Below, one piece after another: positions 1 through 10,075 of a stretch of DNA of 64,000 nt. A model generated the notes under the pieces. The model searched no databases and had not been told where the DNA came from. It saw only the letters and a program-made list of their open reading frames with translations. This stretch comes from Roseovarius salincola (lineage in GTDB: Bacteria > Pseudomonadota > Alphaproteobacteria > Rhodobacterales > Rhodobacteraceae), in NCBI RefSeq assembly GCF_026891095.1, contig NZ_JAPTNL010000004.1:62001-126000 (forward strand), given 5' to 3'. Each line of letters opens with the position of its first letter. Position 1 is the first letter of the stretch. A program made the position numbers and the translations under genes.

Positions 1-703
1 TGATCGCGCCCACGGCCAGCACCTCGCCGGTGGGGGCGCCCGTGGGCGATCCGCCCTCGGGCTCGTCCGAGACCGCCAGCGCTGCACCATCCAGCCGCGC
101 GCGCAGCGATTCCGGCACCGGCACGCTGGCGCTGCGCGCCTCGGGCAGAACCCCCAGCGACACCGGCGCATCATCGCCCGCGATCAGCCACAGCTCCAGC
201 GCGCGCCCGCCGGGCGCCGCGCCGCGCGCGCGCTCAAGATGAAAGCGCCCCGCCTCTTCGTCATAGGCGGCGGAAATGAGAAGGCTTCGATCCTCGGCGG
301 CCAGTTCCGCCACATAGGAAGGCGCGACGGGCGGCTGCGATCCGCGCTCGGGCAGGCCCATGGCGAAGATCAGCACCAGCGCCAGCGCCGTGGCGGTCAG
401 GCTGCCCAGTACCCAGCGAATCCACTGCGCGCCCCGCCCATGCGTTGCAGCCACCGGATCGCCCGCACGCCCGAAAAGCCGCACCATCAGCGCGCCATGC
501 AGATGCACGGGCGGCGCGACCGGCACAATCGGATCGGTCAGCGCGGCCAGATCCTCGGCCCATTGCGCATAAAGCGCGCGCAATTCGGGTTCCTGCGCCA
601 GACGCGACTCGAAGGCCGCCGCCTCGTCGGGCGGCAGCAGGCCCAGGGCATATTCCCCGGCCAGCGCCTTGTCGGCATCGCGTTCGGGCATCTCATCGCT
701 CAT
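1..703 (-). CDS. anti-sigma factor, RskA family (partial, runs off window start)
   Basis: Predicted membrane-anchored anti-sigma factor that would hold the adjacent ECF sigma factor inactive. The start is the ATG at 703, overlapping the sigma-factor stop by 4 bases (ATGA), so the two genes are translationally coupled. The N-terminus (residues 1-60, with GEYALGLLPPDEA) matches the short cytoplasmic anti-sigma domain of the RskA/ChrR group. A hydrophobic stretch of about 20 residues follows near residue 105 (VLGSLTATALALVLIFAMGL). The rest would be periplasmic and carries the C-terminal RskA-type ending SPTGAPTGEVLAVGAI, which is close to the usual C-terminus, so only a few residues are probably missing. 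Seen: start, TM segment, motif. Inferred: partner and role. Confidence 0.85.
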   Translation of the reverse strand, partial: MSDEMPERDADKALAGEYALGLLPPDEAAAFESRLAQEPELRALYAQWAEDLAALTDPIVPVAPPVHLHGALMVRLFGRAGDPVAATHGRGAQWIRWVLGSLTATALALVLIFAMGLPERGSQPPVAPSYVAELAAEDRSLLISAAYDEEAGRFHLERARGAAPGGRALELWLIAGDDAPVSLGVLPEARSASVPVPESLRARLDGAALAVSDEPEGGSPTGAPTGEVLAVGAI

Positions 704-1254
704 CGCGACAGGCACTCCCTCAGTTTCAACAGGCTGCGGCGCAGCCATGTGCGCATCGTGTTCAGCGGCACCCCGAAACGATCCGCGAGATCACCATAAG
801 TCTCACCGTCAAGATAGGCGCCCCGCACCGCCGCCGCATGGCCCGATTCGAGCTCGTCAAAGCAGGCGTCGAGCCGCGCGCTCTCTGAGGCCGCGATCGC
901 GCGGGCCTCGGGGCCGGGCGCGGGATCGGCCTGCGCCTCGGCCATGTCGGTGCCCGCGCTGTCGCCCGCCCCTGCCGCGCGACGGCGGCGAAGGCGGTCG
1001 ATGGCGGCGTTGCGGGCGATGGTGATCAGCCATGTCATCGGGCTGAGCCCATTCACCTGGTAGCGTCCGGCATGGTTCCAGACCCTGACATAGATATCCT
1101 GCAATACCTCTTCTGATTCCGCCCGGTTATCCAACACACGCAGGCAGATGCCGAAAAGTTTCGCCGAGGTCGCCATGTAAAGCGCGTCAAACGCTGCCCG
1201 GTCCCCCAGGGCAGCCTTTGCAAGCCAGTTCTCGATCTCGTCGCGCGTCGCCAT
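700..1254 (-). CDS. ECF RNA polymerase sigma factor, SigK/RpoE type
   Basis: An extracytoplasmic-function sigma factor of 184 residues, normal for the family. Region 2 lies at about residues 20-90 (ALYMATSAKLFGICLRVL, then EEVLQDIYVRVWNHA and TWLITIARNAAIDRLRRRR). Region 4 lies at about 130-180 and ends in the helix-turn-helix GVPLNTMRTWLRRSLLKLRE, a signature I associate with SigK-type factors paired with RskA-type anti-sigma factors. A short Ala/Pro-rich linker joins the regions. The downstream gene overlaps by 4 bases and is the expected RskA-like antagonist, so the pair is an autonomous signalling module. The divergent neighbour is cobS at 1400. The signal and regulon cannot be read from the sequence; oxidative stress is common for this type. 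Confidence 0.93.
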   Translation of the reverse strand: MATRDEIENWLAKAALGDRAAFDALYMATSAKLFGICLRVLDNRAESEEVLQDIYVRVWNHAGRYQVNGLSPMTWLITIARNAAIDRLRRRRAAGAGDSAGTDMAEAQADPAPGPEARAIAASESARLDACFDELESGHAAAVRGAYLDGETYGDLADRFGVPLNTMRTWLRRSLLKLRECLSR

Positions 1255-1399
1255 CGCGACCCGTTTAACCCAAAGCCGCGCGCGACGACAGCACCGGCTT
1301 TAAGCGGGAATGGGATTTCCCCCCTTCCCCTTGCCCTTTCGCGCGATATGTTGCACGACGGAGCCCGATTGAGATCACCGATACTGAAGGACCGCGCGC

Positions 1400-2386
1400 A
1401 TGGCCGACGGCAACATTGACATCAACGCCAAACCCACCGAGGAAATCTCCGTTCGCGAGGTGTTCGGCATCGACTCGGACATGACCGTCAAGGGATTCCC
1501 CGAACGCAGCGAACGCGTGCCCGAGCATGACAGCACCTACAAGTTCGACCCCGACACCACGCTGGCGATCCTTGCAGGCTTCAGCCATAACCGCCGGGTG
1601 ATGATCCAGGGCTATCACGGCACCGGCAAATCAACCCATATCGAACAGGTGGCCAGCCGACTGAACTGGCCCTGCGTGCGGGTGAACCTCGACAGCCATA
1701 TCAGCCGCATCGACCTGATCGGCAAGGACGCGATCAAGCTGCGCGACGGCAAGCAGGTGACCGAATTCCACGAAGGTATCCTGCCCTGGGCGCTGCGCAA
1801 CCCGACCGCGATCGTGTTCGACGAATACGACGCCGGGCGCGCCGACGTGATGTTCGTGATCCAGCGGGTGCTGGAGGCCGACGGCAAGCTCACGCTGCTG
1901 GATCAGAACGAGGTGATCTCGCCCAACCCGTATTTCCGCCTGTTCGCCACCGCCAACACGGTCGGCCTCGGCGACACGACGGGGCTGTATCACGGCACCC
2001 AGCAGATCAACCAGGGCCAGATGGACCGCTGGAGTCTGGTGGCGACGCTGAACTATCTCAGCCATGACGCCGAAACCAATATCGTGCTGGCCAAGAACCC
2101 GGTCTACAACACCGCCGCCGGGCGTCAGACCGTCAGCCAGATGGTCACCGTCGCCGACCTGAGCCGCACCGCCTTCATGAATGGCGAGCTCAGCACGGTG
2201 ATGAGCCCGCGCACGGTGATCGCATGGGCGCAGAACGCGACGATCTTCCGCGATGTGGGCTATGCGTTCCGGCTGACCTTCCTCAACAAATGCGACGAGC
2301 TCGAACGCCAGACCGTGGCCGAGTTCTACCAGCGCTGCTTTGACGAGGAACTGCCCGAAAGTGCGGCCAGCATGAGCCTGGGGTGA
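1400..2386 (+). CDS. cobS: cobaltochelatase subunit CobS (AAA+ ATPase)
   Basis: CobS is the AAA+ ATPase of the aerobic cobaltochelatase (CobNST), which inserts cobalt into hydrogenobyrinic acid a,c-diamide in cobalamin synthesis. The 328 residues match the usual length. Visible are a Walker A motif GYHGTGKST (residues 71-79), a Walker B motif AIVFDEYD (137-144) and the segment [19 protein letters not shown], which is strongly conserved in CobS. The ATG at 1400 gives the canonical N-terminus [25 protein letters not shown]. cobT follows on the same strand after 136 bases that hold a dispersed repeat. The catalytic subunit CobN is not in this window. No cobalamin riboswitch was recognised upstream. 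Confidence 0.96.
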   Translation: MADGNIDINAKPTEEISVREVFGIDSDMTVKGFPERSERVPEHDSTYKFDPDTTLAILAGFSHNRRVMIQGYHGTGKSTHIEQVASRLNWPCVRVNLDSHISRIDLIGKDAIKLRDGKQVTEFHEGILPWALRNPTAIVFDEYDAGRADVMFVIQRVLEADGKLTLLDQNEVISPNPYFRLFATANTVGLGDTTGLYHGTQQINQGQMDRWSLVATLNYLSHDAETNIVLAKNPVYNTAAGRQTVSQMVTVADLSRTAFMNGELSTVMSPRTVIAWAQNATIFRDVGYAFRLTFLNKCDELERQTVAEFYQRCFDEELPESAASMSLG

Positions 2387-2430
2387 GCCGTCAGGCACAA
2401 GAACACCGCGGCGCCAAGGCCCGCGGAAGA

Positions 2431-2494
2431 GGGGGGCGCAGCCCCCGCCGCGCCTTTGGCGCGACTCCCCCGAGGTATTTTTCGCCAGATGAAG
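2431..2494 (+). repeat. dispersed intergenic repeat, copy 1 (cobS-cobT gap)
   Basis: Begins with the hairpin GGGGGCGCAGCCCCC, then a second hairpin (gccgcgcctttggcgcgac), then the conserved tail CTCCCCCGAGGTATTTTTCG followed by CCAGATGAAG. The same tail recurs at 11521-11551, 59452-59481 and, inverted, at 43569-43597. In this copy the repeat lies inside what should be a cobS-cobT operon, so it is not simply an end-of-operon terminator. Confidence 0.85.
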
Positions 2495-2522
2495 ACCATC
2501 GGGGCTGAGGGAAAGGGCGAAG

Positions 2523-4400
2523 ATGGCGCAGAACAGTGACAACCCGGCCGACCCGTTCAAGAAGGCGCTGGCCGAAGCGACCAAGGTGCTGGCCGACGAC
2601 CCAGAGTTGAATGTCAGCTATTCGGTCGATCCGGCGGGCCTGAGCGGCGATGCCATGCGCCTGCCCCAGATCAGCCGGCGCATGACCCGCGACGAGGTGC
2701 TTCAGGCGCGCGGCACCGCCGATGCGCTGGCGCTGCGCCACCGCTATCACGACGCTAGGACCCATGCGCGCTACAACCCCGCCGGGGACATGGCGCGCGA
2801 CCTTTACGAGGCGATGGAAACCGCCCGCTGCGAGGCGATCGGCGCGCGCGAAATGCCCGGCACCGCGGGCAATATCGACGCCAAGATCGGCGCCGAGGCC
2901 GACCGTCTGGGCTATGGCGAGATCAATGACCGCGCCGATGCGCCGCTGGCCACTGCCGCGGGCTATCTCGTGCGGCATCTGGCGACCGGGCGCGAGCTGC
3001 CTTCGGGGGCGCACAACGTCATGGACCTCTGGCGCGATTTCATCGAAAGCCAGGCGGGCGACACGCTTGACAACCTTCAGGACATCTTGGCCGATCAGGC
3101 CGAATTCGCCCGCTTCGCGCGCAAGGTGATCCGGGATCTCGGCTATGGCGACCAGTTGGGCGACGACCCGGACGCGCCCGACGACGATCAGGACGAAGAC
3201 GCCGAGCAATCCCCCGACGAGGAGGAACAGCCCGACAGCTCGGGCCAGGATGACAGCGAAGAGAGCGACGCCGAGGCCAACCCCGAGCAAAGCCAGGAAG
3301 AACAGCAGGACGAGGCGCAGGCCCAGGTCTCGATGGACGATCTGGCCGACGAGGAGATGAGCGAGGAGGCCGAACTCCCCGAGGGTGAGGCCCCGATGGA
3401 GCCGCCCGATGCCCAGCCGGTTTCGGATGCCGATCCCGGCTACACCGTCTATTCCACCGAATATGACGAGGAAATCCGCGCCGAGGACCTGGCCGAGCCG
3501 GTCGAACTGGAACGCCTGCGCGCCTATCTCGACCAGCAGCTCGAGCCGCTCAAGGGCGCGGTCAGCCGCCTGGCCAACAAGCTGCAACGCCGCCTTCAGG
3601 CGCAGCAAAGCCGCAGCTGGGAGTTCGACCGCGAGGAAGGCATCCTCGATGCCGGGCGCCTTGCGCGCGTGGTCGCGAACCCGACGACTCCGCTGAGCTT
3701 CAAGGTCGAGAAGGACATGGAATTCCGCGATACGGTGGTGACGCTGCTGCTGGACAATTCCGGCTCCATGCGCGGCCGCCCCATCTCGATCGCGGCGATC
3801 TGCGCGGATGTGCTGGCGCGCACGCTGGAGCGGTGCAGCGTCAAGGTGGAGATCCTGGGCTTCACCACGCGCGCCTGGAAAGGTGGCCAAAGCCGCGAGG
3901 CGTGGCTCAACGAAGGGCGCGCGCAACTGCCCGGCCGGCTGAACGATCTGCGCCACATCATCTACAAATCCGCCGACGCGCCGATGCGGCGCACCCGCGA
4001 CAATCTCGGGCTGATGATGAAAGAGGGCCTGTTGAAGGAAAACATCGACGGCGAGGCGCTGGAATGGGCGCATCGCAGGCTGGCCCCGCGCAAGGAGGCG
4101 CGCAAGATCCTGATGGTGATCTCGGATGGCGCGCCGGTGGATGACAGCACCCTGTCGGTCAATCCCGCGAATTACCTTGAAAAGCACCTGCGCGACGTGA
4201 TCGCCATGGTCGAGCGGCGCAAGGCGGTCGAATTGCTGGCCATCGGCATCGGCCATGACGTGACGCGCTATTACGAGCGCGCGGTCACCATTACCGATGT
4301 CGATCAGCTGGCCGGGGCGATGACCGAACAGCTGGCCGCGCTGTTCGATCCTGATCCGCGCGCCAGGGCGCGGGTGATGGGCATGCGCAAGGCAGGCTGA
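2523..4400 (+). CDS. cobT: cobaltochelatase subunit CobT
   Basis: CobT is the VWA-domain partner of CobS in the aerobic cobaltochelatase complex. The protein is 625 residues, the normal size. Residues 1-205 form the conserved N-terminal domain. Residues about 210-300 are an extremely acidic linker (long runs of D, E and Q), typical of CobT and of MgChelatase D-type subunits. A von Willebrand A domain follows from about residue 395, with an intact MIDAS motif DNSGSMRG at 411-418 that binds a divalent metal and contacts the ATPase ring. The ATG at 2523 is preceded by a weak purine-rich site (AAAGGGCGAAG). It lies downstream of cobS and the two products act together. Confidence 0.96.
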   Translation: MAQNSDNPADPFKKALAEATKVLADDPELNVSYSVDPAGLSGDAMRLPQISRRMTRDEVLQARGTADALALRHRYHDARTHARYNPAGDMARDLYEAMETARCEAIGAREMPGTAGNIDAKIGAEADRLGYGEINDRADAPLATAAGYLVRHLATGRELPSGAHNVMDLWRDFIESQAGDTLDNLQDILADQAEFARFARKVIRDLGYGDQLGDDPDAPDDDQDEDAEQSPDEEEQPDSSGQDDSEESDAEANPEQSQEEQQDEAQAQVSMDDLADEEMSEEAELPEGEAPMEPPDAQPVSDADPGYTVYSTEYDEEIRAEDLAEPVELERLRAYLDQQLEPLKGAVSRLANKLQRRLQAQQSRSWEFDREEGILDAGRLARVVANPTTPLSFKVEKDMEFRDTVVTLLLDNSGSMRGRPISIAAICADVLARTLERCSVKVEILGFTTRAWKGGQSREAWLNEGRAQLPGRLNDLRHIIYKSADAPMRRTRDNLGLMMKEGLLKENIDGEALEWAHRRLAPRKEARKILMVISDGAPVDDSTLSVNPANYLEKHLRDVIAMVERRKAVELLAIGIGHDVTRYYERAVTITDVDQLAGAMTEQLAALFDPDPRARARVMGMRKAG

Positions 4401-4517
4401 GCCGGGCGCACGCCTGCACGCGCCCACCTGCCACCGCGTCGCTGCGCATGAACGCGATTGATCTTCGCGCATCGCTTCTCTAGCACGTCATGGTCAGCGC
4501 AGCAGGCAGGAGGCCCC

Positions 4518-6329
4518 ATGTTCCAAAGTTTCGACGAGACCGCCCGCCCCGAACAAGGCCCGCCGCGCCTGGCGCAGCTGCGCGCGGTGATGGCGGCCGA
4601 GGGGCTATCGGGCTATCTCGTGCCGCGCGCCGATGCTTTTCAGGGCGAATATGTGGCGCCCTGTGATGACCGGCTGGCCTGGCTTACCGGGTTCACGGGC
4701 TCGGCCGGGTTCTGCGCCGTGCTGATGGAGCGGGCCGGGGTCTTTGTTGACGGACGCTATCGCACACAAGTCAAGACGCAGGTCGACACCGGGCATTTCA
4801 CCCCGGTCGACTGGCCCGAGATCCGGCTGGCAGACTGGCTTGGCCAGCATCTTGGCGAAGGTGCCATCGTCGGCTTCGACCCCTGGCTTTACACCCCGGC
4901 GCAAATCGACACGATCAAGACGGGCCTCGCGGGCACCGGCATCATCCTCAGGCCCTGCAAGAACCTGATCGACCATATCTGGGCCGGGCGCCCCGCCGCC
5001 CCGGTGGGCGCGATCCGCGTCTATCCCGAGGAACTGGCCGGCGAATCCCAGGGCGACAAGCGCCGCCGGCTGGCCGCTGCGCTGCGCAATGCGGGCCACG
5101 CGGCGGCGGTCATCACCTTGCCGGATTCGATCGCCTGGCTGCTCAATATCCGCGGCAGCGACATCCCGCGCAACCCGGTGCCCCATGCCTTTGCGGTGCT
5201 GCATGGCGACGCGCATCTCACACTTTATGTCGAGGCCGAAAAGCTGGACCAGACCGTACGCGACCATCTGGGCGAGGAGGTCACGATCCGCCCGCCCAAT
5301 GCGTTCGGCCCCGGCCTGCGCAGCCTCGGCGGGCCGGTGCGGCTCGACAAGGCCAGCGTGCCGCTCTGGGTGGTGGCACAGCTTGACGAATCCAATACCG
5401 GCCACGTCTGGGGCGACGATCCCTGCCTGCTGCCCAAGGCCTGCAAGACCGGCGCCGAGATCGCCGCCACAAGGAACGCCCATCTGCGCGACGGGGCGGC
5501 CGTTTGCGAGTTCCTCGCATGGTTCGATGCCCAGGCCCCCGGCACGATCACCGAGATCGACGTGGTGACACGGCTCGAGCAATGCCGCCGAGATACCGGA
5601 CAGCTTCTGGATATCAGCTTTGACACCATCGCCGGGTCCGGCCCGCATGGCGCACTGGCCCATTACCGGGTGACCCAGGCCAGCAACCGGGTGCTGCGGG
5701 CGGGCGACCTTCTGGTGCTCGATGGCGGCGGGCAATATCTTGACGGCACCACCGACATCACCCGCACCCTGCCCGTGGGCGAGGTGGGCGACGACGAATC
5801 CGCCGCCTTCACCCGGGTGCTGCAGGGCATGATCGCCATGAGCCGCGCCCGCTGGCCGCGCGGCCTCGCGGGGCGCGATCTGGACGCGATCGCGCGCTAT
5901 CCCCTGTGGCTGGCGGATCAGGATTACGCCCATGGCACCGGGCATGGCGTCGGCGTGCATCTGTGCGTCCATGAAGGGCCGCAGCGCCTCTCGCGGATGA
6001 GCGACGTGGCGCTGGAGCCGGGCATGATCGTCTCGAACGAACCCGGCTACTACCGCGAAGGCGCCTTCGGCATCCGCATCGAGAACCTTCTCGTCGTGAC
6101 CGATGCCGACACCCTGCCCGGCGGCGATATGGCGGCAAAGCTCTGTTTCGAAACGCTGAATTTCGTGCCGATCGACCGGCGGCTGATCCGCACCGACATG
6201 CTGAGCGCCGCCGAGCGCGAATGGCTCGATGCCTATCACGCGACATGCCGTGACAAAATCGACCCTCGGCTATCGCAGACCGCGCGTCTATGGTTGCGCG
6301 ACGCGACAGCCCCCCTGCCCGAGCGATGA
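4518..6329 (+). CDS. Xaa-Pro aminopeptidase (M24 family)
   Basis: A cytoplasmic dinuclear-metal aminopeptidase that removes an N-terminal residue preceding proline. I place the start at the ATG at 4518 because GCAGGAGG sits just upstream and the protein then begins MFQSFDETARPEQGPPRLAQL; an in-frame ATG at 4458 has no such site. The 603 residues have the two-creatinase-plus-catalytic-domain layout of the long (about 600 aa) aminopeptidases P. Metal-ligand motifs are present: LDGGGQYLDGTTDITRT (two Asp), GTGHGVGVHLCVHEGP (His), EPGMIVSNEPGYY (Glu) and IRIENLLVV (Glu). It follows cobT by 117 bases; a functional link with cobalamin is not implied. Confidence 0.93.
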   Translation: MFQSFDETARPEQGPPRLAQLRAVMAAEGLSGYLVPRADAFQGEYVAPCDDRLAWLTGFTGSAGFCAVLMERAGVFVDGRYRTQVKTQVDTGHFTPVDWPEIRLADWLGQHLGEGAIVGFDPWLYTPAQIDTIKTGLAGTGIILRPCKNLIDHIWAGRPAAPVGAIRVYPEELAGESQGDKRRRLAAALRNAGHAAAVITLPDSIAWLLNIRGSDIPRNPVPHAFAVLHGDAHLTLYVEAEKLDQTVRDHLGEEVTIRPPNAFGPGLRSLGGPVRLDKASVPLWVVAQLDESNTGHVWGDDPCLLPKACKTGAEIAATRNAHLRDGAAVCEFLAWFDAQAPGTITEIDVVTRLEQCRRDTGQLLDISFDTIAGSGPHGALAHYRVTQASNRVLRAGDLLVLDGGGQYLDGTTDITRTLPVGEVGDDESAAFTRVLQGMIAMSRARWPRGLAGRDLDAIARYPLWLADQDYAHGTGHGVGVHLCVHEGPQRLSRMSDVALEPGMIVSNEPGYYREGAFGIRIENLLVVTDADTLPGGDMAAKLCFETLNFVPIDRRLIRTDMLSAAEREWLDAYHATCRDKIDPRLSQTARLWLRDATAPLPER

Positions 6330-6392
6330 CATAATGATGTAACACTCACACGGCAAAGCAGAACGCAATAACAATAGAGAAAAGGGATGGAG

Positions 6393-6734
6393 ATGGCCGA
6401 TATCACGATACGCAAGGCAGAAGGCACATGGACCGTGCGCGCGGGCGGCGCGGTGCTTGCCGAAAGCAAGAACGCGCTGGAACTGAGCGAGCCGGGCTAT
6501 CCCGATGTGATCTATTTCCCGCGCGGCGATATCGCCATGGCGTTTCTGGATGAGACCGATCACCGCACCACCTGCCCCCACAAGGGCGAGGCGCGCTATT
6601 ACTCCATCGTGACGAAAAGCCAGACACTCGAAAACGCCGCCTGGAGCTATGACGACCCCAAGCCCGACGTGGCGCGCATCAAGGACCATCTGGCCTTTTA
6701 CTCCAGCGACACGGTGACAGTCGAGCGGGTCTGA
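6393..6734 (+). CDS. DUF427 domain protein
   Basis: A small cytoplasmic protein (113 residues) of the DUF427 family, whose biochemical role is not established. The sequence shows the family core: a two-stranded start (ITIRKAEGTWTVRAGGAVLAES), then YPDVIYFPRGDIAM, the conserved TCPHKGEARYYSI motif, and AAWSYDDPKPDVARIKDHLAFY. Two in-frame ATGs exist at 6387 and 6393. The purine-rich AAAAGGG ends directly against the first, so the second (6 bases of spacing) is the better start. It stands alone between the aminopeptidase gene and the orphan nuclease-like gene. Confidence 0.9.
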   Translation: MADITIRKAEGTWTVRAGGAVLAESKNALELSEPGYPDVIYFPRGDIAMAFLDETDHRTTCPHKGEARYYSIVTKSQTLENAAWSYDDPKPDVARIKDHLAFYSSDTVTVERV

Positions 6735-6893
6735 CGCTGCGGGCGGGCGGCGCCGGATCGCCCACCACATCAGGCGCGTGTAGCGGCCTCTAGGCCGCCG
6801 CGCATCGCCGGGCCTCCTTCCGGCACACCCAAGGGTTGCATCGACAACATTCAATCGCCTAACCTCTTGGATGTAGCTTGAAGGAATGTGTCA

Positions 6894-8279
6894 ATGCACC
6901 GTCCCGATTACCTCGTCCAAGGAGAAGCCGCACGGCTCTTTCCTGTCCTGGCCACCACGTCGAAAGAAGGCCGTACCACCTCGATTGTATTGGCGTGCAT
7001 CTCGAAAATTGAGGAATTCGGCGCCGACCTGATGGAAAGCATCGGCAAGCGCACCGGCAAGCGAACAAGGATCGAGACCTACACCGAGATCGTTTTCAGA
7101 AACGAAAAGGTGAGGGTAAAAGACAGGCCCGACGGCCTGATCGTTCTGCGCAGCGGGTCAAATGAGTGGCGCGCGCTTGTCGAGGCAAAGGTGGGCAACG
7201 TTGAGATACATGCCGAGCAAGTCGAGAAATATCGCGAAATCGCCAAAGAGCAGAATATCGACTGCGTCATCACGATATCAAACCAGTTCGCCACTCAGCC
7301 CCATCATCACCCCATCGAAGAGGTGCGAAAAAGCAGGTCACGGATACCGGTTTTCCACTGGTCATGGATGTCGATTCTGACCGTGACGGATTTGCTATTG
7401 AATCAGGACAGCGTGGCGGATGAGGATCAAAGACTCTTGTTGAACGAGTTGAGGCGCTTCCTGGCCCATGAAAGCGCCGGAGTGAAAGGGTTCGACAGAA
7501 TGCCGCCGGAATGGACGGAATTGAACCGCCTGATTTCCGCAGGCGGCAAGATTCCGGCGAAATCCGACGATGCCGTAATCGTGCTGGATGCCTGGCATCA
7601 GGAAACCCGCGATCTGTCGCTCATCTTGAGTCGCCAAACCGAAACGACAGTTCAGGAAAAACTCCCTAGAAAACACCTCGCCGATCCGGTTGCGCGTCGC
7701 AAAGACGCTTTGAACCTGCTGAAGGAAGCGGGACAACTGCAAACCACGTTAGAGATACCCGACGCCGCCGCACCCATTGAATTGATCGCCGACATTGCCC
7801 GCAGAACCATCAATATCGGCATGACCCTGCGCGCGCCCGAAGACAAGGTTTCCTCCAAGGCGCGCGTGAACTGGCTGTTGCGACAAATCAAGAGTGATCA
7901 GATCGAAGACGTGTTCATCCGAATGACCTGGCCGGGCAGAAGCGAAGATACACAGTTTCCGCTGAGCGAACTGATCGCAAATCCAGCCGCCTGCGAGACA
8001 GACAAGACTGGCCTTCAGGTCATAAAGTTCCATATCTTCATCGCCCGCCGCTTGGGCGCGAGATTCACCCAGCAAACCAATTTCATCAAGGAGTTGGAAG
8101 AACTGGTGCCGTTCTTCTATCGCGAAATCGGTCAGAACCTTCAGAGATGGCGCAAGGCCGCGCCAAAAATCAAAGCAGATCGCGAGTCACCTGTTGATGT
8201 CGATGTCGTAGCTTTGCAAGACGACGCCAACATTGACGCCGAAGAAAAAGCTGAAAGGTCGCGTCCAACACGTCCATAA
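6894..8279 (+). CDS. uncharacterised protein with N-terminal PD-(D/E)XK nuclease motifs
   Basis: I do not recognise a named gene. The 461-residue product carries the pattern of a PD-(D/E)XK fold within its first 120 residues: a helix with E65 (ETYTEIVF), PD at 79-80 followed by GLIVL, E97-A-K99 in WRALVEAKVG, and Q109 with Y113 (QVEKY). A conserved-looking stretch DCVITISNQF, then FHWSWMSILTVTDLLL, follows. The remaining about 330 residues show no motif I know. The ATG at 6894 is chosen over a GTG at 6888 because GAAGGA sits 8 bases upstream. Base and codon use are more AT-rich than in neighbouring genes, and no operon partner is present, suggesting horizontal transfer. It could be a defence or DNA-repair nuclease, or a degenerate relative of unknown role. 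Confidence 0.7.
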   Translation: MHRPDYLVQGEAARLFPVLATTSKEGRTTSIVLACISKIEEFGADLMESIGKRTGKRTRIETYTEIVFRNEKVRVKDRPDGLIVLRSGSNEWRALVEAKVGNVEIHAEQVEKYREIAKEQNIDCVITISNQFATQPHHHPIEEVRKSRSRIPVFHWSWMSILTVTDLLLNQDSVADEDQRLLLNELRRFLAHESAGVKGFDRMPPEWTELNRLISAGGKIPAKSDDAVIVLDAWHQETRDLSLILSRQTETTVQEKLPRKHLADPVARRKDALNLLKEAGQLQTTLEIPDAAAPIELIADIARRTINIGMTLRAPEDKVSSKARVNWLLRQIKSDQIEDVFIRMTWPGRSEDTQFPLSELIANPAACETDKTGLQVIKFHIFIARRLGARFTQQTNFIKELEELVPFFYREIGQNLQRWRKAAPKIKADRESPVDVDVVALQDDANIDAEEKAERSRPTRP

Positions 8280-8300
8280 GCCGAACTGCATCCCGCTCCC

Positions 8301-9989
8301 TCAGCTATGTTCTTCCTCCGACACGGCGGCCAAGGCGCGGTTATAGGCCTTGAGCGCATCCACATGAAAAAGCGCTCCCATGAGTTCGGGCGGGCGGCCC
8401 GCGCCCTTGAGCGTGACCACCGGGATGAAGGGCACGCCGCTGCGCTCGAATACCGGCATCGCGGCTTCCAGCGTGGCGCTGCCATCCAGGTAGAGTCCCT
8501 CCTCGATCAGCGCCCAGCACCGGTCCGTGTTGGCGGCGCGCTCATGATCGGTGCCGCGCATCAGCCGGTCGGCGCGGAACATCGCCAGAAGATAGGTCTG
8601 CGGCCCCGCCGCCAGCCGCCGCCCGCGCCGTTCAAGCTGCGTCAGAAAGAACGACCGCCGCACCAGCTTGGCGCCAAGCGCGGTGGACATCGACACCGCC
8701 ACCATCACCGCCAGCCCGGTCTGCCAGTCGCCGGTCAGTTCGAACACGATCAGCGTGGTCGAGATCGGCGCGCCCAGCACCGCCGCCGCGACCGCCCCCA
8801 TCCCCGCCAGCGCATAGAGCGTGGCCGAACCCGACACGTCGGGGAAAAGCCCCGTGGCGATCAGCCCGAAGGCCAGCCCGGTCAGCGCTCCCACCATCAG
8901 CGAGGGCGAAAACACACCGCCCCCCATGCGACCGCCAAAGGTGATCGCCACCGCAACCACCTTTAGGACGGCGAAGACCACCGCCTCATGCAGCAAAAGC
9001 TGCCCGGTCAGCGCCGCCGACGTGGTCTCGTAACCGACCCCGATGATATGCGGGAACCAGATCGCCAGCCCCCCCAGCATCGCCCCCGACACCGCCGGGC
9101 GCAACCAGCGCGGCAGGCGGGTGCGCACCTGGACATAGCCCGCCATGTCCTCGGCAAAGAAGATCGCATGCATCAGCGCCGTCGCCACCACCCCGCAGAC
9201 CAGCCCCAGCAGCAGGAAGGCCGGCAGTTCCACATAGAATTCCAGCACGCTCGTCACCGGCAGCGAGAATTCGGTGATATCGCCGAATTCCAGCCGGTTG
9301 ATGATCGTGCCCGCCACGCTGGCGATGACGATCGGCGCGAAGGCATGGACCGCGAAATGACGCAGCACCACCTCGAGCGCGAAAAGCGCCCCCGCGATCG
9401 GCGCGTTGAACGAGGCCGACACCGCCGCCGCCACCGCGCAGCCCAAGAGGTCGCGCCCGGTGATCCCGTTGGCATGGATCCGGTCGCTGACCCAGCTGGA
9501 AATGACCCCCGCCATATGCACCACCGGCCCCTCGCGCCCCGACGAACCGCCCGTCCCCAGCGTGATCAGCGAGGCCAGCGCCGAGGCGATGCCTTCGCGG
9601 GTCTCGACCCGGCCATCCTTGAGCGCCGCGCCCTCGATCACGTCCGAAACCGAGCGCACCCGCGCGTCATCCGTGAAGTGATGCAGGATCAGCCCCACCA
9701 CCAGCCCGCCGCAGATCGGCACGATCAACAGCCAGTACCAGGGCAGCGTTTCGGCCAGCGAATGCAGGCGGCCCGGATCTTCGGAACCATAGGCCAGGGT
9801 CTGAAGCGCGCTGATTCCCTTGCGAAAGAACAGCGCCGCGAAACCGGCCGCGATCCCGATCAGCAGGGCGATCAGCCAGAACTGGAACTGGCTTGGCCCG
9901 CGCTTGCGCATCACCGCCCAACCCGTGCGGATCGCGTCCTGCGCCGCGGTCGCCTTCTGTCTGAGTATCGAGGGTTCGCCGTCCGTCAT
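8301..9989 (-). CDS. CLC-family chloride channel/transporter with C-terminal CBS-like region
   Basis: An integral inner-membrane CLC protein moving chloride (or exchanging Cl-/H+). The 562 residues include about ten hydrophobic helices from residue 36 to about 440. The selectivity-filter signature is present as GTGGSSGREGPVVH (about residues 145-158), where the Glu of GREGP corresponds to the gating glutamate. A second family motif is GGRMGGGVFSPSLMVGALTG. The last about 110 residues are hydrophilic and resemble a CBS module (TLEAAMPVFERSGVPFIPVV). Start MTDGEPSILRQKA at 9989. It is divergent from the GlcD-like gene at 10076. Channel versus antiporter cannot be settled by eye. Confidence 0.93.
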   Translation of the reverse strand: MTDGEPSILRQKATAAQDAIRTGWAVMRKRGPSQFQFWLIALLIGIAAGFAALFFRKGISALQTLAYGSEDPGRLHSLAETLPWYWLLIVPICGGLVVGLILHHFTDDARVRSVSDVIEGAALKDGRVETREGIASALASLITLGTGGSSGREGPVVHMAGVISSWVSDRIHANGITGRDLLGCAVAAAVSASFNAPIAGALFALEVVLRHFAVHAFAPIVIASVAGTIINRLEFGDITEFSLPVTSVLEFYVELPAFLLLGLVCGVVATALMHAIFFAEDMAGYVQVRTRLPRWLRPAVSGAMLGGLAIWFPHIIGVGYETTSAALTGQLLLHEAVVFAVLKVVAVAITFGGRMGGGVFSPSLMVGALTGLAFGLIATGLFPDVSGSATLYALAGMGAVAAAVLGAPISTTLIVFELTGDWQTGLAVMVAVSMSTALGAKLVRRSFFLTQLERRGRRLAAGPQTYLLAMFRADRLMRGTDHERAANTDRCWALIEEGLYLDGSATLEAAMPVFERSGVPFIPVVTLKGAGRPPELMGALFHVDALKAYNRALAAVSEEEHS

Positions 9990-10075
9990 CGCCTGTCACT
10001 TATCGGGCCCGGCGGCCTTTCCCCTGCTCCCTGCTTGCCCTACCCTGCGCGAAACGCAAGACCGAAGGGGCCGAT

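Noticed and set aside
1255..1399. Search for a cobalamin riboswitch before cobS.
   Set aside because: No B12-box-like sequence and only 145 bases between divergent starts.
2391..4472. Long open frame on the minus strand antisense to cobT.
   Set aside because: CobT is certain; the antisense product has only compositional bias and no ribosome site.
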